Source of the DNA: Candidatus Cloacimonadota bacterium | GTDB lineage: Bacteria > Cloacimonadota > Cloacimonadia > Cloacimonadales > GCA-2742885 | Assembly: GCA_002742885.1 (NCBI GenBank) | Contig: PDOO01000027.1 | Coordinates: forward strand, 35,711 to 99,710 | Direction of reading: 5' to 3' | DNA: 64,000 nt | In this document: positions 36,042 to 45,183 of the stretch, in pieces | How the letters are laid out: the number at the start of each line of letters is the position of its first letter | How positions within the stretch are numbered: the stretch's first letter is position 1 | The notes under the pieces: model-generated | The model's input: only the letters and a program-made list of their open reading frames with translations | Told to the model about the DNA's origin: nothing | Databases searched by the model: none | Program-made: the position numbers and the translations under genes

Positions 36042-38216
36042 TTACTGAATGTTCTTTAAATCATGAAGAATAAAAACAGCTTCGTCTATCTGAATATTCT
36101 TTTTAAGATTCTCTTTCCAGTCATCAAGCTCGTCTTTCTCTTCGTCTGTCAATTTATCTCTATCGCGATTTGTATATACAATATCCAAATATTCTTTTAC
36201 TTTAGAATCTTCTTTATACTTTTTATTGCGCTCTCTGATATCTTTTCTCTCTTTAATAACTTCTTCGAGAGAAAGGCTGACAATCGAATCTTCTTGCCTT
36301 TGGGCAGTAAAATTTCCCAGTTCTTTAACATCGTCAAAAGAAACATTTGCATCAATGCGCTTTTTACTTTCTTTGCGCAAATAATCCAAAGTATTTTTAT
36401 CTATCCCGTTTAATGAATATGAGGTGCCGGGAATAACGTCATGAGGAAGAGAATATTTTAACTTTCTCTCTCCGACTTCTATTTTATCGTAACGGCTGGG
36501 GAATACGATATCCGGTTCCACTCCTTTATATTGAGTAGATTCTCCGTTTATTCGATAAAATTTTTGAATAGTGAATTTTAAAGTTCCCAAGCGTCCCAAA
36601 TCTTTAACTTTGTTGCCCATTCTTCTGTCAAAATCAAAAAGATTTTGCACCGTTCCTTTGCCGAAAGAATGCTTGGAACCGATGATGACAGCTCGTTGAT
36701 TATCCTGAAGAGCAGCAGCCAAAATTTCGGAAGCTGAAGCGCTGTATTCGTTTATGATGATAACCAAAGGTTTATCGCAAACTATGCGCTTGTCTCTGTC
36801 TTTCAATACTTCAGGCGGTCTGATTTTATCGTTAACCTGAACAACAGGTCCTTCGTCAAAGAAAAGCCCCGCAATGCCAATGGCATCCATCAAAGCTCCG
36901 CCGCCGTTGTTTCTCAAATCAAGAATAACTCCGTCTATGCCTTCTTTTTCCATATCAACCAAAGCTTTTTCCACGTCAGCCGTTGCCGTACGTCTTTCTC
37001 CGCTTTTCGGATTGAATTCGCGATAAAATTTAGGCAAATAAATATAACCGTATCTTTCTTTTAAATTTTCGTTTTCGATAATTGCCGATTTGGCGAAAGT
37101 TTCAGCCAAAACTATTTTATCTCTGATTAAAGAAACGACTTTTATTTCTCCGTCAGGTTTTTTGATAGTCAATCTTACTTCCGATCCTTTAGGACCTCTG
37201 ATAAGTTTAACAGTGTCTTTCAGGGGCATATCAGTAATATCAACCGGTTCTTCCGATCCCTGGGCAACTTTTATAATCAAATCGTCTTTATTTAATTCCT
37301 TTGATTTCCAAGACGGGCTTCCGGGAACAATTTCTACAATTTTTATATAACTTCCGTCTTCGCTCAAAGTTGCTCCTATCCCTTCAAGAGAACCGCTCAT
37401 TCTCATATCAAAATCATCTCTGTCTTCAGGAGCCATAAAGGAAGAATGAGGATCATAACTGTTCACTAAAGCATCAAGGAAAAGATAAAAATAATCTTCT
37501 TCATCTCGTTTTTCCAAACGCTTTATCCAACGATCTTGATTTTTTTTAACTTTTTCTCTGGCTTCTTTTTCAATTTCCGGATACAAATTACTTGCATTTA
37601 AATAAACAAAACTTGAATCGGCATCCCGATAAGTTTTTCCGGTTGAATCCGCTCCCGCTTTTTCTTCGACCAAATCAAGATAACGAACTTCGACCTGATA
37701 CTTCAAAATTTTAGTCCAACGCAACTCCAATTCAGAATAATTTTTAACGAAAGGTCTTTTTTCCAAATCGTATTCCAAAGAATCATTCTCAAAATATTTA
37801 AGAGGCTTATTCAAATAAGAGTCGATAAATTTTTTATATTGTTCTATTCTTTCGGTATAAAGGGAAACCGCAAGTTTGTAAAATTCAAATTCGTCAGAGA
37901 GGCTTTTTCGGTATTTATTAAAGTCCGGGACGTTTAAATTGTCCGACTTCATCATATCATCAAGCAAATATTCGTATTTTTTTAATTTTTCCAAATCTTC
38001 TTCGGTAAAAAATTGTTTTCTGAAATCAAGTTTTTCCAAATAAGCATCGTATGTTCTTTTGGATAACTCGTCATTATAATTAAGTTTGGAGTAATGTCCG
38101 TATTTCAAAACTCCCAAAGTTCTTTTAATCAGGAAATCCTGTTTTTCAAGATTTACTTCGGCAAAGCAGCTGATCACAGAAAGCGCGACTAAAGAGATTA
38201 AAGATATTTTTTTCAT
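36042..38216 (-). CDS. tail-specific protease (Prc-like, S41)
   Basis: A 724-residue envelope protease related to Prc: signal peptide (MKKISLISLVALSVISCFAE, with a Cys near the cleavage site), a helical Prc-type N-terminal domain, a PDZ domain (GIGATLSEDGSYIKIVEIVPGS), the catalytic core INEYSASASEILAAALQD and KHSFGKGTVQNLF, and a Lys/Glu-rich C-terminal domain. The frame begins at TTG 38237, but ATG 38216 starts the signal peptide cleanly. It is nine bases upstream of ctpA, suggesting two co-expressed S41 proteases with different substrates. The thymidylate kinase gene lies upstream. Confidence 0.92.
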   Translation of the reverse strand: MKKISLISLVALSVISCFAEVNLEKQDFLIKRTLGVLKYGHYSKLNYNDELSKRTYDAYLEKLDFRKQFFTEEDLEKLKKYEYLLDDMMKSDNLNVPDFNKYRKSLSDEFEFYKLAVSLYTERIEQYKKFIDSYLNKPLKYFENDSLEYDLEKRPFVKNYSELELRWTKILKYQVEVRYLDLVEEKAGADSTGKTYRDADSSFVYLNASNLYPEIEKEAREKVKKNQDRWIKRLEKRDEEDYFYLFLDALVNSYDPHSSFMAPEDRDDFDMRMSGSLEGIGATLSEDGSYIKIVEIVPGSPSWKSKELNKDDLIIKVAQGSEEPVDITDMPLKDTVKLIRGPKGSEVRLTIKKPDGEIKVVSLIRDKIVLAETFAKSAIIENENLKERYGYIYLPKFYREFNPKSGERRTATADVEKALVDMEKEGIDGVILDLRNNGGGALMDAIGIAGLFFDEGPVVQVNDKIRPPEVLKDRDKRIVCDKPLVIIINEYSASASEILAAALQDNQRAVIIGSKHSFGKGTVQNLFDFDRRMGNKVKDLGRLGTLKFTIQKFYRINGESTQYKGVEPDIVFPSRYDKIEVGERKLKYSLPHDVIPGTSYSLNGIDKNTLDYLRKESKKRIDANVSFDDVKELGNFTAQRQEDSIVSLSLEEVIKERKDIRERNKKYKEDSKVKEYLDIVYTNRDRDKLTDEEKDELDDWKENLKKNIQIDEAVFILHDLKNIQ

Positions 38217-38289
38217 AGTGTTACCGTTATTTTGCAATAATTAAGTTTTTTTTATTTAGCGATTGAATATCTTCCGCAAGGAAAGACAA

Positions 38290-38904
38290 TTAAATATAAT
38301 TTTTAACAGACTCGACAATCCGATCGTGAATTTCTTCAACCGATTGTTTACCGTCGATAACAACAAAACGCTCCGGAGCTGATTTAGCTGCATATAAAAA
38401 TTCTTTTCTCACATTTTTATGAAATTCAATAGATTCGCTTTCCAGTCTGTCTGCATCCGATTTTACGATTCTTCCCAAACCTGTTTCAGCCGGCAAATCT
38501 ATTAAAAAAGTAATATCCGGAACTAAACCGTAAGAGGCAAAATCATTTATTTTTTTAATTATATCCTGATTAATTCTTCTGGCTCCGCCCTGATAAGCAA
38601 GAGTAGAATCGGAATAACGGTCTGAAATAACGATTTCTCCTTTTTTAAGTTTAGGGATAATCCATTCGCCCGTATGCTGAACTCGGCTCGCCATAAAAAG
38701 AAGCAATTCTGTTTCCGGCAACATTTCCGTCAAATTTTTATCAAGCAGCAAAGATCTGATTTTTTCAGATATTCCGGGACCGCCCGGTTCTCTCGTCAAA
38801 AAGACTTTTTTTGAATTGTTTTCCAAATATTTTTTTAATAATTTTGCTTGGGTTGATTTTCCGCAACCTTCAATTCCTTCAAAAGTAATGAATATTCCTT
38901 TCAT
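38290..38904 (-). CDS. tmk: thymidylate kinase
   Basis: A 204-residue enzyme phosphorylating dTMP to dTDP with ATP. The P-loop is FEGIEGCGKSTQ, the DR(Y/W) motif is DRYSDSTLAYQGGAR, and TREPGGPGISEKIR is the substrate-binding loop. The lid region is ADRLESESIEF. Length is normal. AGAGG precedes the ATG. Confidence 0.96.
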   Translation of the reverse strand: MKGIFITFEGIEGCGKSTQAKLLKKYLENNSKKVFLTREPGGPGISEKIRSLLLDKNLTEMLPETELLLFMASRVQHTGEWIIPKLKKGEIVISDRYSDSTLAYQGGARRINQDIIKKINDFASYGLVPDITFLIDLPAETGLGRIVKSDADRLESESIEFHKNVRKEFLYAAKSAPERFVVIDGKQSVEEIHDRIVESVKNYI

Positions 38905-39148
38905 TAATTTTCCTCTTCAATCAAGTAAATCGGATATGCCTGAAAGTATAATATTATTGCTCTGCTTTAATCCGAAACTAAGTATCCGATTTATCTCAAC
39001 TGTTTTTTATAAGCAAATATGCTGTTTTTTTACAAAATTTGACATTGCGCTTTTTTTGTAAATTATAAAATTAAATTTATTTCAGTCAGTATTTTTATTT
39101 CCTGATCAGGTAAATAAGAAAGTCTCGGTTCAGAATTTCAAAAAAGGT

Positions 39149-42100
39149 CTATCTGTTTAATCTGTAATAATATTCGCGTATTAACTTTTGATATTCAGGC
39201 GAGAAATTTCTTATATTTTGACTTTCCATGGCTTTTCTTTTCATTTTCTCAAAGTTAATTTTAATATCTTCGGGCGTTTCCCAGCCTTTATCTTCTCCCG
39301 ACTCGCCTTTGCGCTTTTTTGAAAATTCACGTTTATGGATTGATTTTTGAGCATCGAGAAGACGCGATAAAATTCTTTTTTGAGTATCTGTCAGTTTTTG
39401 ATCTATTTGATTATAGCGTAATTTTCGGCTTATTCCTTCCAGATCGTCTATAATTCTCTGTAAGGCATTTGCCTGTTTTTGGGCTTGAGGCGATGTTTGG
39501 AGCATTCTTTTAAGATTATCAGCCAAACGCTGTTCATCTTCCGCCATTTGCCGTAATTTTTGTCCGGCTTCCCGCGACAATCGGTTCCCTTTCTGCATTT
39601 GTTTAAAAATTTCTTCCGTGATCATATTCATTAACATTTGCTGTTGTCCCGTTTGCTGCATCATTTGCATCATCTGTTGCATTCCTCCGCTTCCCTGTTG
39701 AGAATCAGGAGAATTTGACTGCATGAGATCGTAAATCATAAGATTATACCCGGAGGAAATTTTTTTAAGAAACTCGGGGATTTTTGATTTTTTGGCATCG
39801 TTTATTTCCGTAAACATTGCTCTGTAAGAATTTTGAGTAAAATTAAGATCTTGCGTAAATTTAGGGGAAAGAGACATAAAAATCATAGGATTTTTAAATA
39901 ATTTTTGCACGGTGAGACGGAGTCCCTCGTAAGAAGCAAGCTGATCTCGTAAAATAGCATAAGGATCTTGGGAATAAGATTGCGCCGATGCCCTTTGTTC
40001 TTTGCTCAATAAAATCAATCGGGTAATTGCTTCTCTGATATTCCGAGCAGCTTGCTGCATTCCTCCGGATTGCATTTGATCCAGCATTTTCTGCATTTGT
40101 TTCAATATTTCTTCCATGGATTGTTTCATTTGCTGCTGGATTTGTTTTGATTTTTCAAAATCACCGTTTTGAGCAGATTTTTTACTTTGTTGAATTTGTT
40201 GTTTCATTTTCTCGGCATTGAGTTTTTCGGCGATTTCTTTGATTTTTTTCATCATTTCTTCATCGCCTTTTTCAAAAGCCTGTTCAGTTTTCTTCATTTG
40301 TTCTTGCAAATCTCGATTTTCCTGATCCATTCTGTCGTGATGTTGATTTAATTTATCCTTATCGGGATTATTTTCAGAGAGAGCATCGAGAAGAGATTTT
40401 TGTTCTTTCATCATCTCTTCAAGCATTTCGGATGATTTTTGCAAATTTTGTTCTTTTTTTATATTTTCAAGCATATCAAGCGTTTGTTTAAGTTTTTGCC
40501 TGAAATCTTCCAAAGAAAACTCAAAATTTTCCATTGCTTTTTTTATATCTTCTTTTTTCATTGTCTCCAAAGATTTTTCCATTTTTTCAAGAGCTTCTCT
40601 TATTTGATCGCTGTCAATTTCTTCCATCAGCTCCCGTATTTTATCCATTTTTTTCATAATATCTTCGGATATAACCTCATTATTTTGCATTTCCTCTGTC
40701 ATTTTTGCAAAGTCTTCCGTCTGTTTTCGGATATTTTGCATCATTTCTTCCTGAGCATCCGCTATTTTTTTTATATCCAGCTTATCTTCCCGAGTTATTT
40801 CGTCTTTCTTGGCAATATCCCGTTTCTTTTTATCGAAATCTTTAGCCAATTTTTCGGATTTTTCCAAAGCATCCTTCATTATATCCTTTTGTTTATCCTG
40901 CTTATCTTCGATTTTTTCGAAAATTTCTCTCACAGAAGGAAGCGTAAATTTATAAACGGGAGTCTGAGCAGATTTATGTTCGGGAGAATTATCTTCAACA
41001 GTAAGATAATACTCAACCTCATCTCCGGGCAGCAAAAATTCTTCCTTTAAATCAAAAATATAATCAATATTTATAAGTTTTTTGTCGAATTTTTCCTTAA
41101 TGACTTTTTTTCTTTGTCCAAGCAAATTCAAAGAATAATGCAAGGTTAAATTTTCAACTCCGAAATCATCGAAAGCAGTTATCTTTAATTCTGTAAGCAT
41201 ATTTTTGGTCAAAATCGTATCTTTTCCCGGAGAAATAAGTTCAATTTCCGGATTAACGTCTTCCAAAATTTCTATTGATTTCCAAACAGGATCAGATTTC
41301 ATTCTCAGACGATCTTCTAAAGCAATCATGTATTTTTGAGTTTTGGTTATTTTTTCGGTAAAAGAAAATCTTGTTTTTGAAAGCCTTTTCAAATCAGCAA
41401 CCCGTTGATCGTCAAAGAATATCCGGGCATCTTTTACGGGATTGTTGGCTTCAATTTCCCAATTCACGGTTGATCCTTTGTAAACTTTTATATTTCCGGA
41501 AGAAACGGAATCAATTGCCGGTTTCAGCTTTGTATATTTCGGAAAAAATATTTCAGCAATAATTTTTTTTATGCCCGGCTTCTCGTAAACGGTAATTTTA
41601 AACGTATCTGAAGAGGCAAATTCATTTGACACAAAATATTCCAGAGAATTTTCAAGATGTTTAAACTGCTTGCGATTATCGGTCATCAATTCTTTTCGCC
41701 ATAACTTGTCGTAACGGAAGTTCATAAAATGTTCCGTATTTTCTTCCGGATCTGTTAATGAGATATTTACATTTTGATTTCGGTGAATTTCAATATTTCC
41801 CGGTATAACGTCTATCACTGTTTTATGATGAACTTCAGGAATTGATCGCAACATGAAAAGATTAAATTTCTCTGATGTTTTTTGAGGGATAATAAAAAAA
41901 ACAATTATATTTGCCGATAAAACCGCAATTGATATTTTGATAATTTCTTTGATCGGATTCAGATTATGATAAAAAGAATTGTTCTCCCAAAAATCAAACG
42001 CCTGCTTTTCTATTCTCTCCTTAAAAAAAGGATTTTGCAAGTCTTCCGAATCCAACTCAATTAAATTAAGCAAAGCGTTATATTTATGATTTCCCGTTTT

Positions 42101-42373
42101 TTCCAAAATACGGGCAGTGTCTTTGAGATTCAATAACTTTTTGTTTTCTTTGACCGTAAAATAAAGAATAAATAGAGCAAGACCGACTTTAAAAGCAAGA
42201 CTAAAATGAAATTGAATTTCCGGCAAATTCGCCGTAATTTCGGAAAGAGCAAAATAAATATCAAATCCGAGCAGAAAAATAACGAAAATCAGAATTACGG
42301 TTCTTAAAATTAAAATAAGGTTTTGTCCGAGTCGATATCTGTTTATATTCTTAATCAATTTATCTCTGTTCAT
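39149..42373 (-). CDS. large membrane-anchored coiled-coil protein, DUF4175-like
   Basis: A 1074-residue protein. Two hydrophobic helices at the N-terminus (about 20-45 and 60-80) and a third near 145-165 anchor it. Next comes a region of beta/Ig-like character (about 170-480, e.g. IEIHRNQNVNISLTDPEEN). From about residue 490 on it is an exceptionally long helical region rich in Lys, Glu, Gln and Met (many MKK, EEM, QQM steps), predicted coiled coil. The layout resembles DUF4175-type proteins of Bacteroidetes and alphaproteobacteria, whose role is unknown. The Gln/Met-rich part makes homology searches unreliable. It is followed by a phosphodiesterase-like gene on the same strand upstream. Confidence 0.75.
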   Translation of the reverse strand: MNRDKLIKNINRYRLGQNLILILRTVILIFVIFLLGFDIYFALSEITANLPEIQFHFSLAFKVGLALFILYFTVKENKKLLNLKDTARILEKTGNHKYNALLNLIELDSEDLQNPFFKERIEKQAFDFWENNSFYHNLNPIKEIIKISIAVLSANIIVFFIIPQKTSEKFNLFMLRSIPEVHHKTVIDVIPGNIEIHRNQNVNISLTDPEENTEHFMNFRYDKLWRKELMTDNRKQFKHLENSLEYFVSNEFASSDTFKITVYEKPGIKKIIAEIFFPKYTKLKPAIDSVSSGNIKVYKGSTVNWEIEANNPVKDARIFFDDQRVADLKRLSKTRFSFTEKITKTQKYMIALEDRLRMKSDPVWKSIEILEDVNPEIELISPGKDTILTKNMLTELKITAFDDFGVENLTLHYSLNLLGQRKKVIKEKFDKKLINIDYIFDLKEEFLLPGDEVEYYLTVEDNSPEHKSAQTPVYKFTLPSVREIFEKIEDKQDKQKDIMKDALEKSEKLAKDFDKKKRDIAKKDEITREDKLDIKKIADAQEEMMQNIRKQTEDFAKMTEEMQNNEVISEDIMKKMDKIRELMEEIDSDQIREALEKMEKSLETMKKEDIKKAMENFEFSLEDFRQKLKQTLDMLENIKKEQNLQKSSEMLEEMMKEQKSLLDALSENNPDKDKLNQHHDRMDQENRDLQEQMKKTEQAFEKGDEEMMKKIKEIAEKLNAEKMKQQIQQSKKSAQNGDFEKSKQIQQQMKQSMEEILKQMQKMLDQMQSGGMQQAARNIREAITRLILLSKEQRASAQSYSQDPYAILRDQLASYEGLRLTVQKLFKNPMIFMSLSPKFTQDLNFTQNSYRAMFTEINDAKKSKIPEFLKKISSGYNLMIYDLMQSNSPDSQQGSGGMQQMMQMMQQTGQQQMLMNMITEEIFKQMQKGNRLSREAGQKLRQMAEDEQRLADNLKRMLQTSPQAQKQANALQRIIDDLEGISRKLRYNQIDQKLTDTQKRILSRLLDAQKSIHKREFSKKRKGESGEDKGWETPEDIKINFEKMKRKAMESQNIRNFSPEYQKLIREYYYRLNR

Positions 42374-42412
42374 CCGAATTCCCGCAAAAAATCAAGGCAA
42401 ATAAAAAGGGTA

Positions 42413-43558
42413 TTATTTTTCCATAACGCAAAGAGGCACTTCCATCTCCTCTTTGCTTGTACCGCCGTGAAGTCCCGGAAATCTGACAGGAGACTCTCCG
42501 AGAACGTTGTCAAACAAAGCATAATCTTCTTTCATCAAAAGATTGAAATGACCTATGCGGCGTCTAAATTTATCGGCAGGATGTCCGAAACCGAAAAACT
42601 TTTGTTCAATCATATCTTCTGCCGAGACAACTTCGCAAATATCACCTAATTTATCTTTTGCCAAAGAATGAAATTTTTCCGTATCTCCCGGATTTACATA
42701 GCAGTAAGGATGGCGAGCTTCTCCGCAAAGAGGCAGAACCAAAGTGTCTCTTATTTCCGGAAATTCGGCAATATGCATTTTACTCTCCTCCCGACAATCC
42801 AGAAGACCGTGATCTGCTGAAATAAAACAAACCGTATCTTCAGGCATAGAGCCAAAAAACTTTTCAAATCCTCTGTCAATATCATTGAAATGCTTGTGAA
42901 CTTCTTCATGATCGGTACCGTTGATATGGCATAATTTATCCAAAAGAGACCAATAAGAGTAAATAAATTTAGGTTTTTCGTTATCCGACAAAGCTTGTTG
43001 CGTAAGTTTAAAATAATCATCCAAGTTTTCATATCCGAGACTTTCAGCGGATTTTGCCAAAAATCGGGTGTAATCCGATACACGCAATTTTTCGGCGACA
43101 ACAGCGTAAGATTTTCTTTTTATTTGAGACGCAACATTGGTGAAATCGTAAACATCTTCAATTTTCACCCCGTATTTAGAATAAGGCTCCCAATTATAAC
43201 GAGGACAAAAAGGAAGAGTTAAGGCAACTGAACCCAATTCTTTAAGATACATGAACCAACCTGTCAAACCGTGTTTCTCGGGCGGCAGTCCGGATACGTA
43301 AGTGGTAATTGCCGAGGCTGTAGTAGAGGGAAAAACAGAAGTTATTTTTCTGCTCAATTTATCTGCCAAAAACGAATTTTTCCCGTGTTTTTGCAAATAA
43401 TGAAAACCGAGACCGTCGATTACAAAGAGAATTATATTTTTTTTGTCTTTATATTTTTTATATTCGTCAAAGAGAGAATAATTATTTTTACCGCCTCCGA
43501 GATAAATAATCGTATTTATCAAATTAAGAATGGAATTATTATAATCCGGTTTAATCAT
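42413..43558 (-). CDS. alkaline-phosphatase-superfamily phosphodiesterase/pyrophosphatase
   Basis: A 381-residue enzyme of the type I phosphodiesterase/nucleotide pyrophosphatase family. The metal site is visible: FVIDGLGFHYL with the first Asp, SVFPSTTASAITTYVSGLPPEKHG with the Thr nucleophile, SLLDKLCHINGTDH, and CFISADHGLLD with the Asp-His pair. No signal peptide is seen, so it is probably cytoplasmic. The substrate is unknown. It starts nine bases after smpB on the same strand, with GAGG before the ATG. Confidence 0.86.
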   Translation of the reverse strand: MIKPDYNNSILNLINTIIYLGGGKNNYSLFDEYKKYKDKKNIILFVIDGLGFHYLQKHGKNSFLADKLSRKITSVFPSTTASAITTYVSGLPPEKHGLTGWFMYLKELGSVALTLPFCPRYNWEPYSKYGVKIEDVYDFTNVASQIKRKSYAVVAEKLRVSDYTRFLAKSAESLGYENLDDYFKLTQQALSDNEKPKFIYSYWSLLDKLCHINGTDHEEVHKHFNDIDRGFEKFFGSMPEDTVCFISADHGLLDCREESKMHIAEFPEIRDTLVLPLCGEARHPYCYVNPGDTEKFHSLAKDKLGDICEVVSAEDMIEQKFFGFGHPADKFRRRIGHFNLLMKEDYALFDNVLGESPVRFPGLHGGTSKEEMEVPLCVMEK

Positions 43559-43567
43559 TTATTTTCC

Positions 43568-44011
43568 TCAATTGTATTTCATGCGTCTTTCCAGATCGCG
43601 TTGCTGATCTTTTTTCATCAAAACTTCCCTCTTGTCGTAATTATGTTTTCCTTTAGCGAGAGAAATTTTAACTTTTGCCAGTCCTTTTGCATTGATATAA
43701 ACGGATTTAGGAACAATTGTCATACCTTGTTCTTCTGCTTTTCTGGTTAATTTTTTTATTTCTCTTTTATTAAGCAATAACTTGCGTTCTCGTTCCGGTT
43801 CATGATTAAAATGAGCTTCCTTGTCATAAGGAGAGATATGGAGATTTAACAGCCAGACTTCGCCTTTTTTTATGACGGCGTAACTGTCCTTAAAGCTTAA
43901 TTTACCTGCTCGCAAAGATTTTATTTCCGTGCCTTTCAAAACTATTCCGGCTTCAAAATCTTCAATAAAATAATAGTTATGAGAAGCTTTTCTGTTCATA
44001 AAAGATTTCAT
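43568..44011 (-). CDS. smpB: SsrA-binding protein
   Basis: A 147-residue tmRNA-binding protein essential for trans-translation rescue of stalled ribosomes. Typical sequence: NRKASHNYYFIEDFEAGIVLKGTEIKSLR at the start, HISPYDKEAHFNHEPERERKLLL in the middle, and the basic C-terminal tail GKHNYDKREVLMKKDQQRDLERR that reads into the mRNA channel. GGGAG lies upstream. No ssrA gene was seen in the window. Confidence 0.97.
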   Translation of the reverse strand: MKSFMNRKASHNYYFIEDFEAGIVLKGTEIKSLRAGKLSFKDSYAVIKKGEVWLLNLHISPYDKEAHFNHEPERERKLLLNKREIKKLTRKAEEQGMTIVPKSVYINAKGLAKVKISLAKGKHNYDKREVLMKKDQQRDLERRMKYN

Positions 44012-44159
44012 TTAAGATTCTCCCTTTTCAATTGAATCCCGTTAATATCAACCTAAAAATATAATTCAATTTTGTTTTCTTAATTTCCTGCAGCGAGTCA
44101 TAAGAATTTTCGGCATTTTAATGTAAAGTTAAACTGAAAATATATTTTATTTTCTGATT

Positions 44160-45170
44160 TTAATCCAGAACATTCAGCAAATCCGAAAATTTCTCGCATC
44201 TGTAATGAGAATAATAAAGCTCGCTGCTTTTGCCGTAGCCGAATTCGGCTCCTGTCGTAAAACAATCCGTATTCAGACCGGCTTCAATATCATAGATTCG
44301 GTCTCCGAAGAATACGGCTTTTCTTGCCTTAAAGAACTTTTTATGTTCTTCTATAAGATCAGCTTTACTTTTACCCCGACGCTGTCCTATGCAAAGAGGA
44401 TTTTCAAAAAATCTTTCCAGTTTTAAAGTATCGATAACTTTTCGAAAATAATCATAAGAGCAATTGCTTGCCATTGTCATTTTGTATCCGGCATTTTTCA
44501 ATTGCGTTAATGTTTCTTCAGCAGTCGGAAAACATTTTCCTTTTTCAGGAAGAAGATCAGCTTCGCAGACAAAAACTCTTTTATGAAGTTCATCGCTGAA
44601 CTCTTTTAACTCAGGCGGTAAAATTCCTTTGTAAAATTCCTCGTGAGGAGCTCCGATAAAAGAATGAATTTTCTCCAAAGAAACCGGTTCTCCTTCAAAA
44701 CCGTGAGCTTCGAAAAGATCTTTCATCGCAATATGAATTGCTTCGATACTGTATTCATCTGATTTTAAAACAGTGCCGTCCATATCAAAAATCAAAAGAT
44801 TATTGTTTTTAAGAATACTTTTTTTATTAAGAAGAGACACTGATTTAAGCAGTAATCTTTTATCCGTAATTTCTTTTTTTTGCCTTATCGCCGATTGAAT
44901 AAATTCTTCCGTATTTATTCTATTTAAATCCGTAAAAAATCCGGGGCAAGGAAATTTTTTGCCTTTAAACCCCGCTTGCAAATCATTGAAAACCAATTTA
45001 GCGTTAATCAAAAAACGAAATCCGTCATGAGTCAATTTATCGCTGTTTATCAGAAGAATGGAATTAGGTTTAAGGTAATCGTAAAGCTTTTTGAAGTTTT
45101 TGCAATCAGCAACACTCCAATTAAAATCAGCCTGTTTATAATCAAATTTATACGTTAATATTTGTCCCAT
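44160..45170 (-). CDS. HAD-family phosphatase with an unrecognised N-terminal domain
   Basis: A 336-residue protein. The C-terminal two thirds (from about residue 123) is a HAD phosphatase: LLIFDMDGTVLKSDEYS with the nucleophile Asp, TMASNCSYDY with motif II, the KSKADLIEEHK Lys, and AVFFGDRIYDIEAG with motif IV acids. Cap helices resemble phosphoglycolate phosphatases. The first about 120 residues (YKFDYKQADFNWSVADCKNFKKLYDYL and on) match nothing I recognise. The gene starts 13 bases after the nucleoside kinase and probably shares its transcript. Substrate unknown. Confidence 0.82.
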   Translation of the reverse strand: MGQILTYKFDYKQADFNWSVADCKNFKKLYDYLKPNSILLINSDKLTHDGFRFLINAKLVFNDLQAGFKGKKFPCPGFFTDLNRINTEEFIQSAIRQKKEITDKRLLLKSVSLLNKKSILKNNNLLIFDMDGTVLKSDEYSIEAIHIAMKDLFEAHGFEGEPVSLEKIHSFIGAPHEEFYKGILPPELKEFSDELHKRVFVCEADLLPEKGKCFPTAEETLTQLKNAGYKMTMASNCSYDYFRKVIDTLKLERFFENPLCIGQRRGKSKADLIEEHKKFFKARKAVFFGDRIYDIEAGLNTDCFTTGAEFGYGKSSELYYSHYRCEKFSDLLNVLD

Positions 45171-45183
45171 TCAAACCTCGTTT

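Noticed and set aside
40439-41050. 203-codon plus-strand frame inside the coiled-coil gene
   Set aside because: Shadow of Lys/Glu-rich helix codons read backwards, giving Phe/Leu/Ile-rich nonsense.
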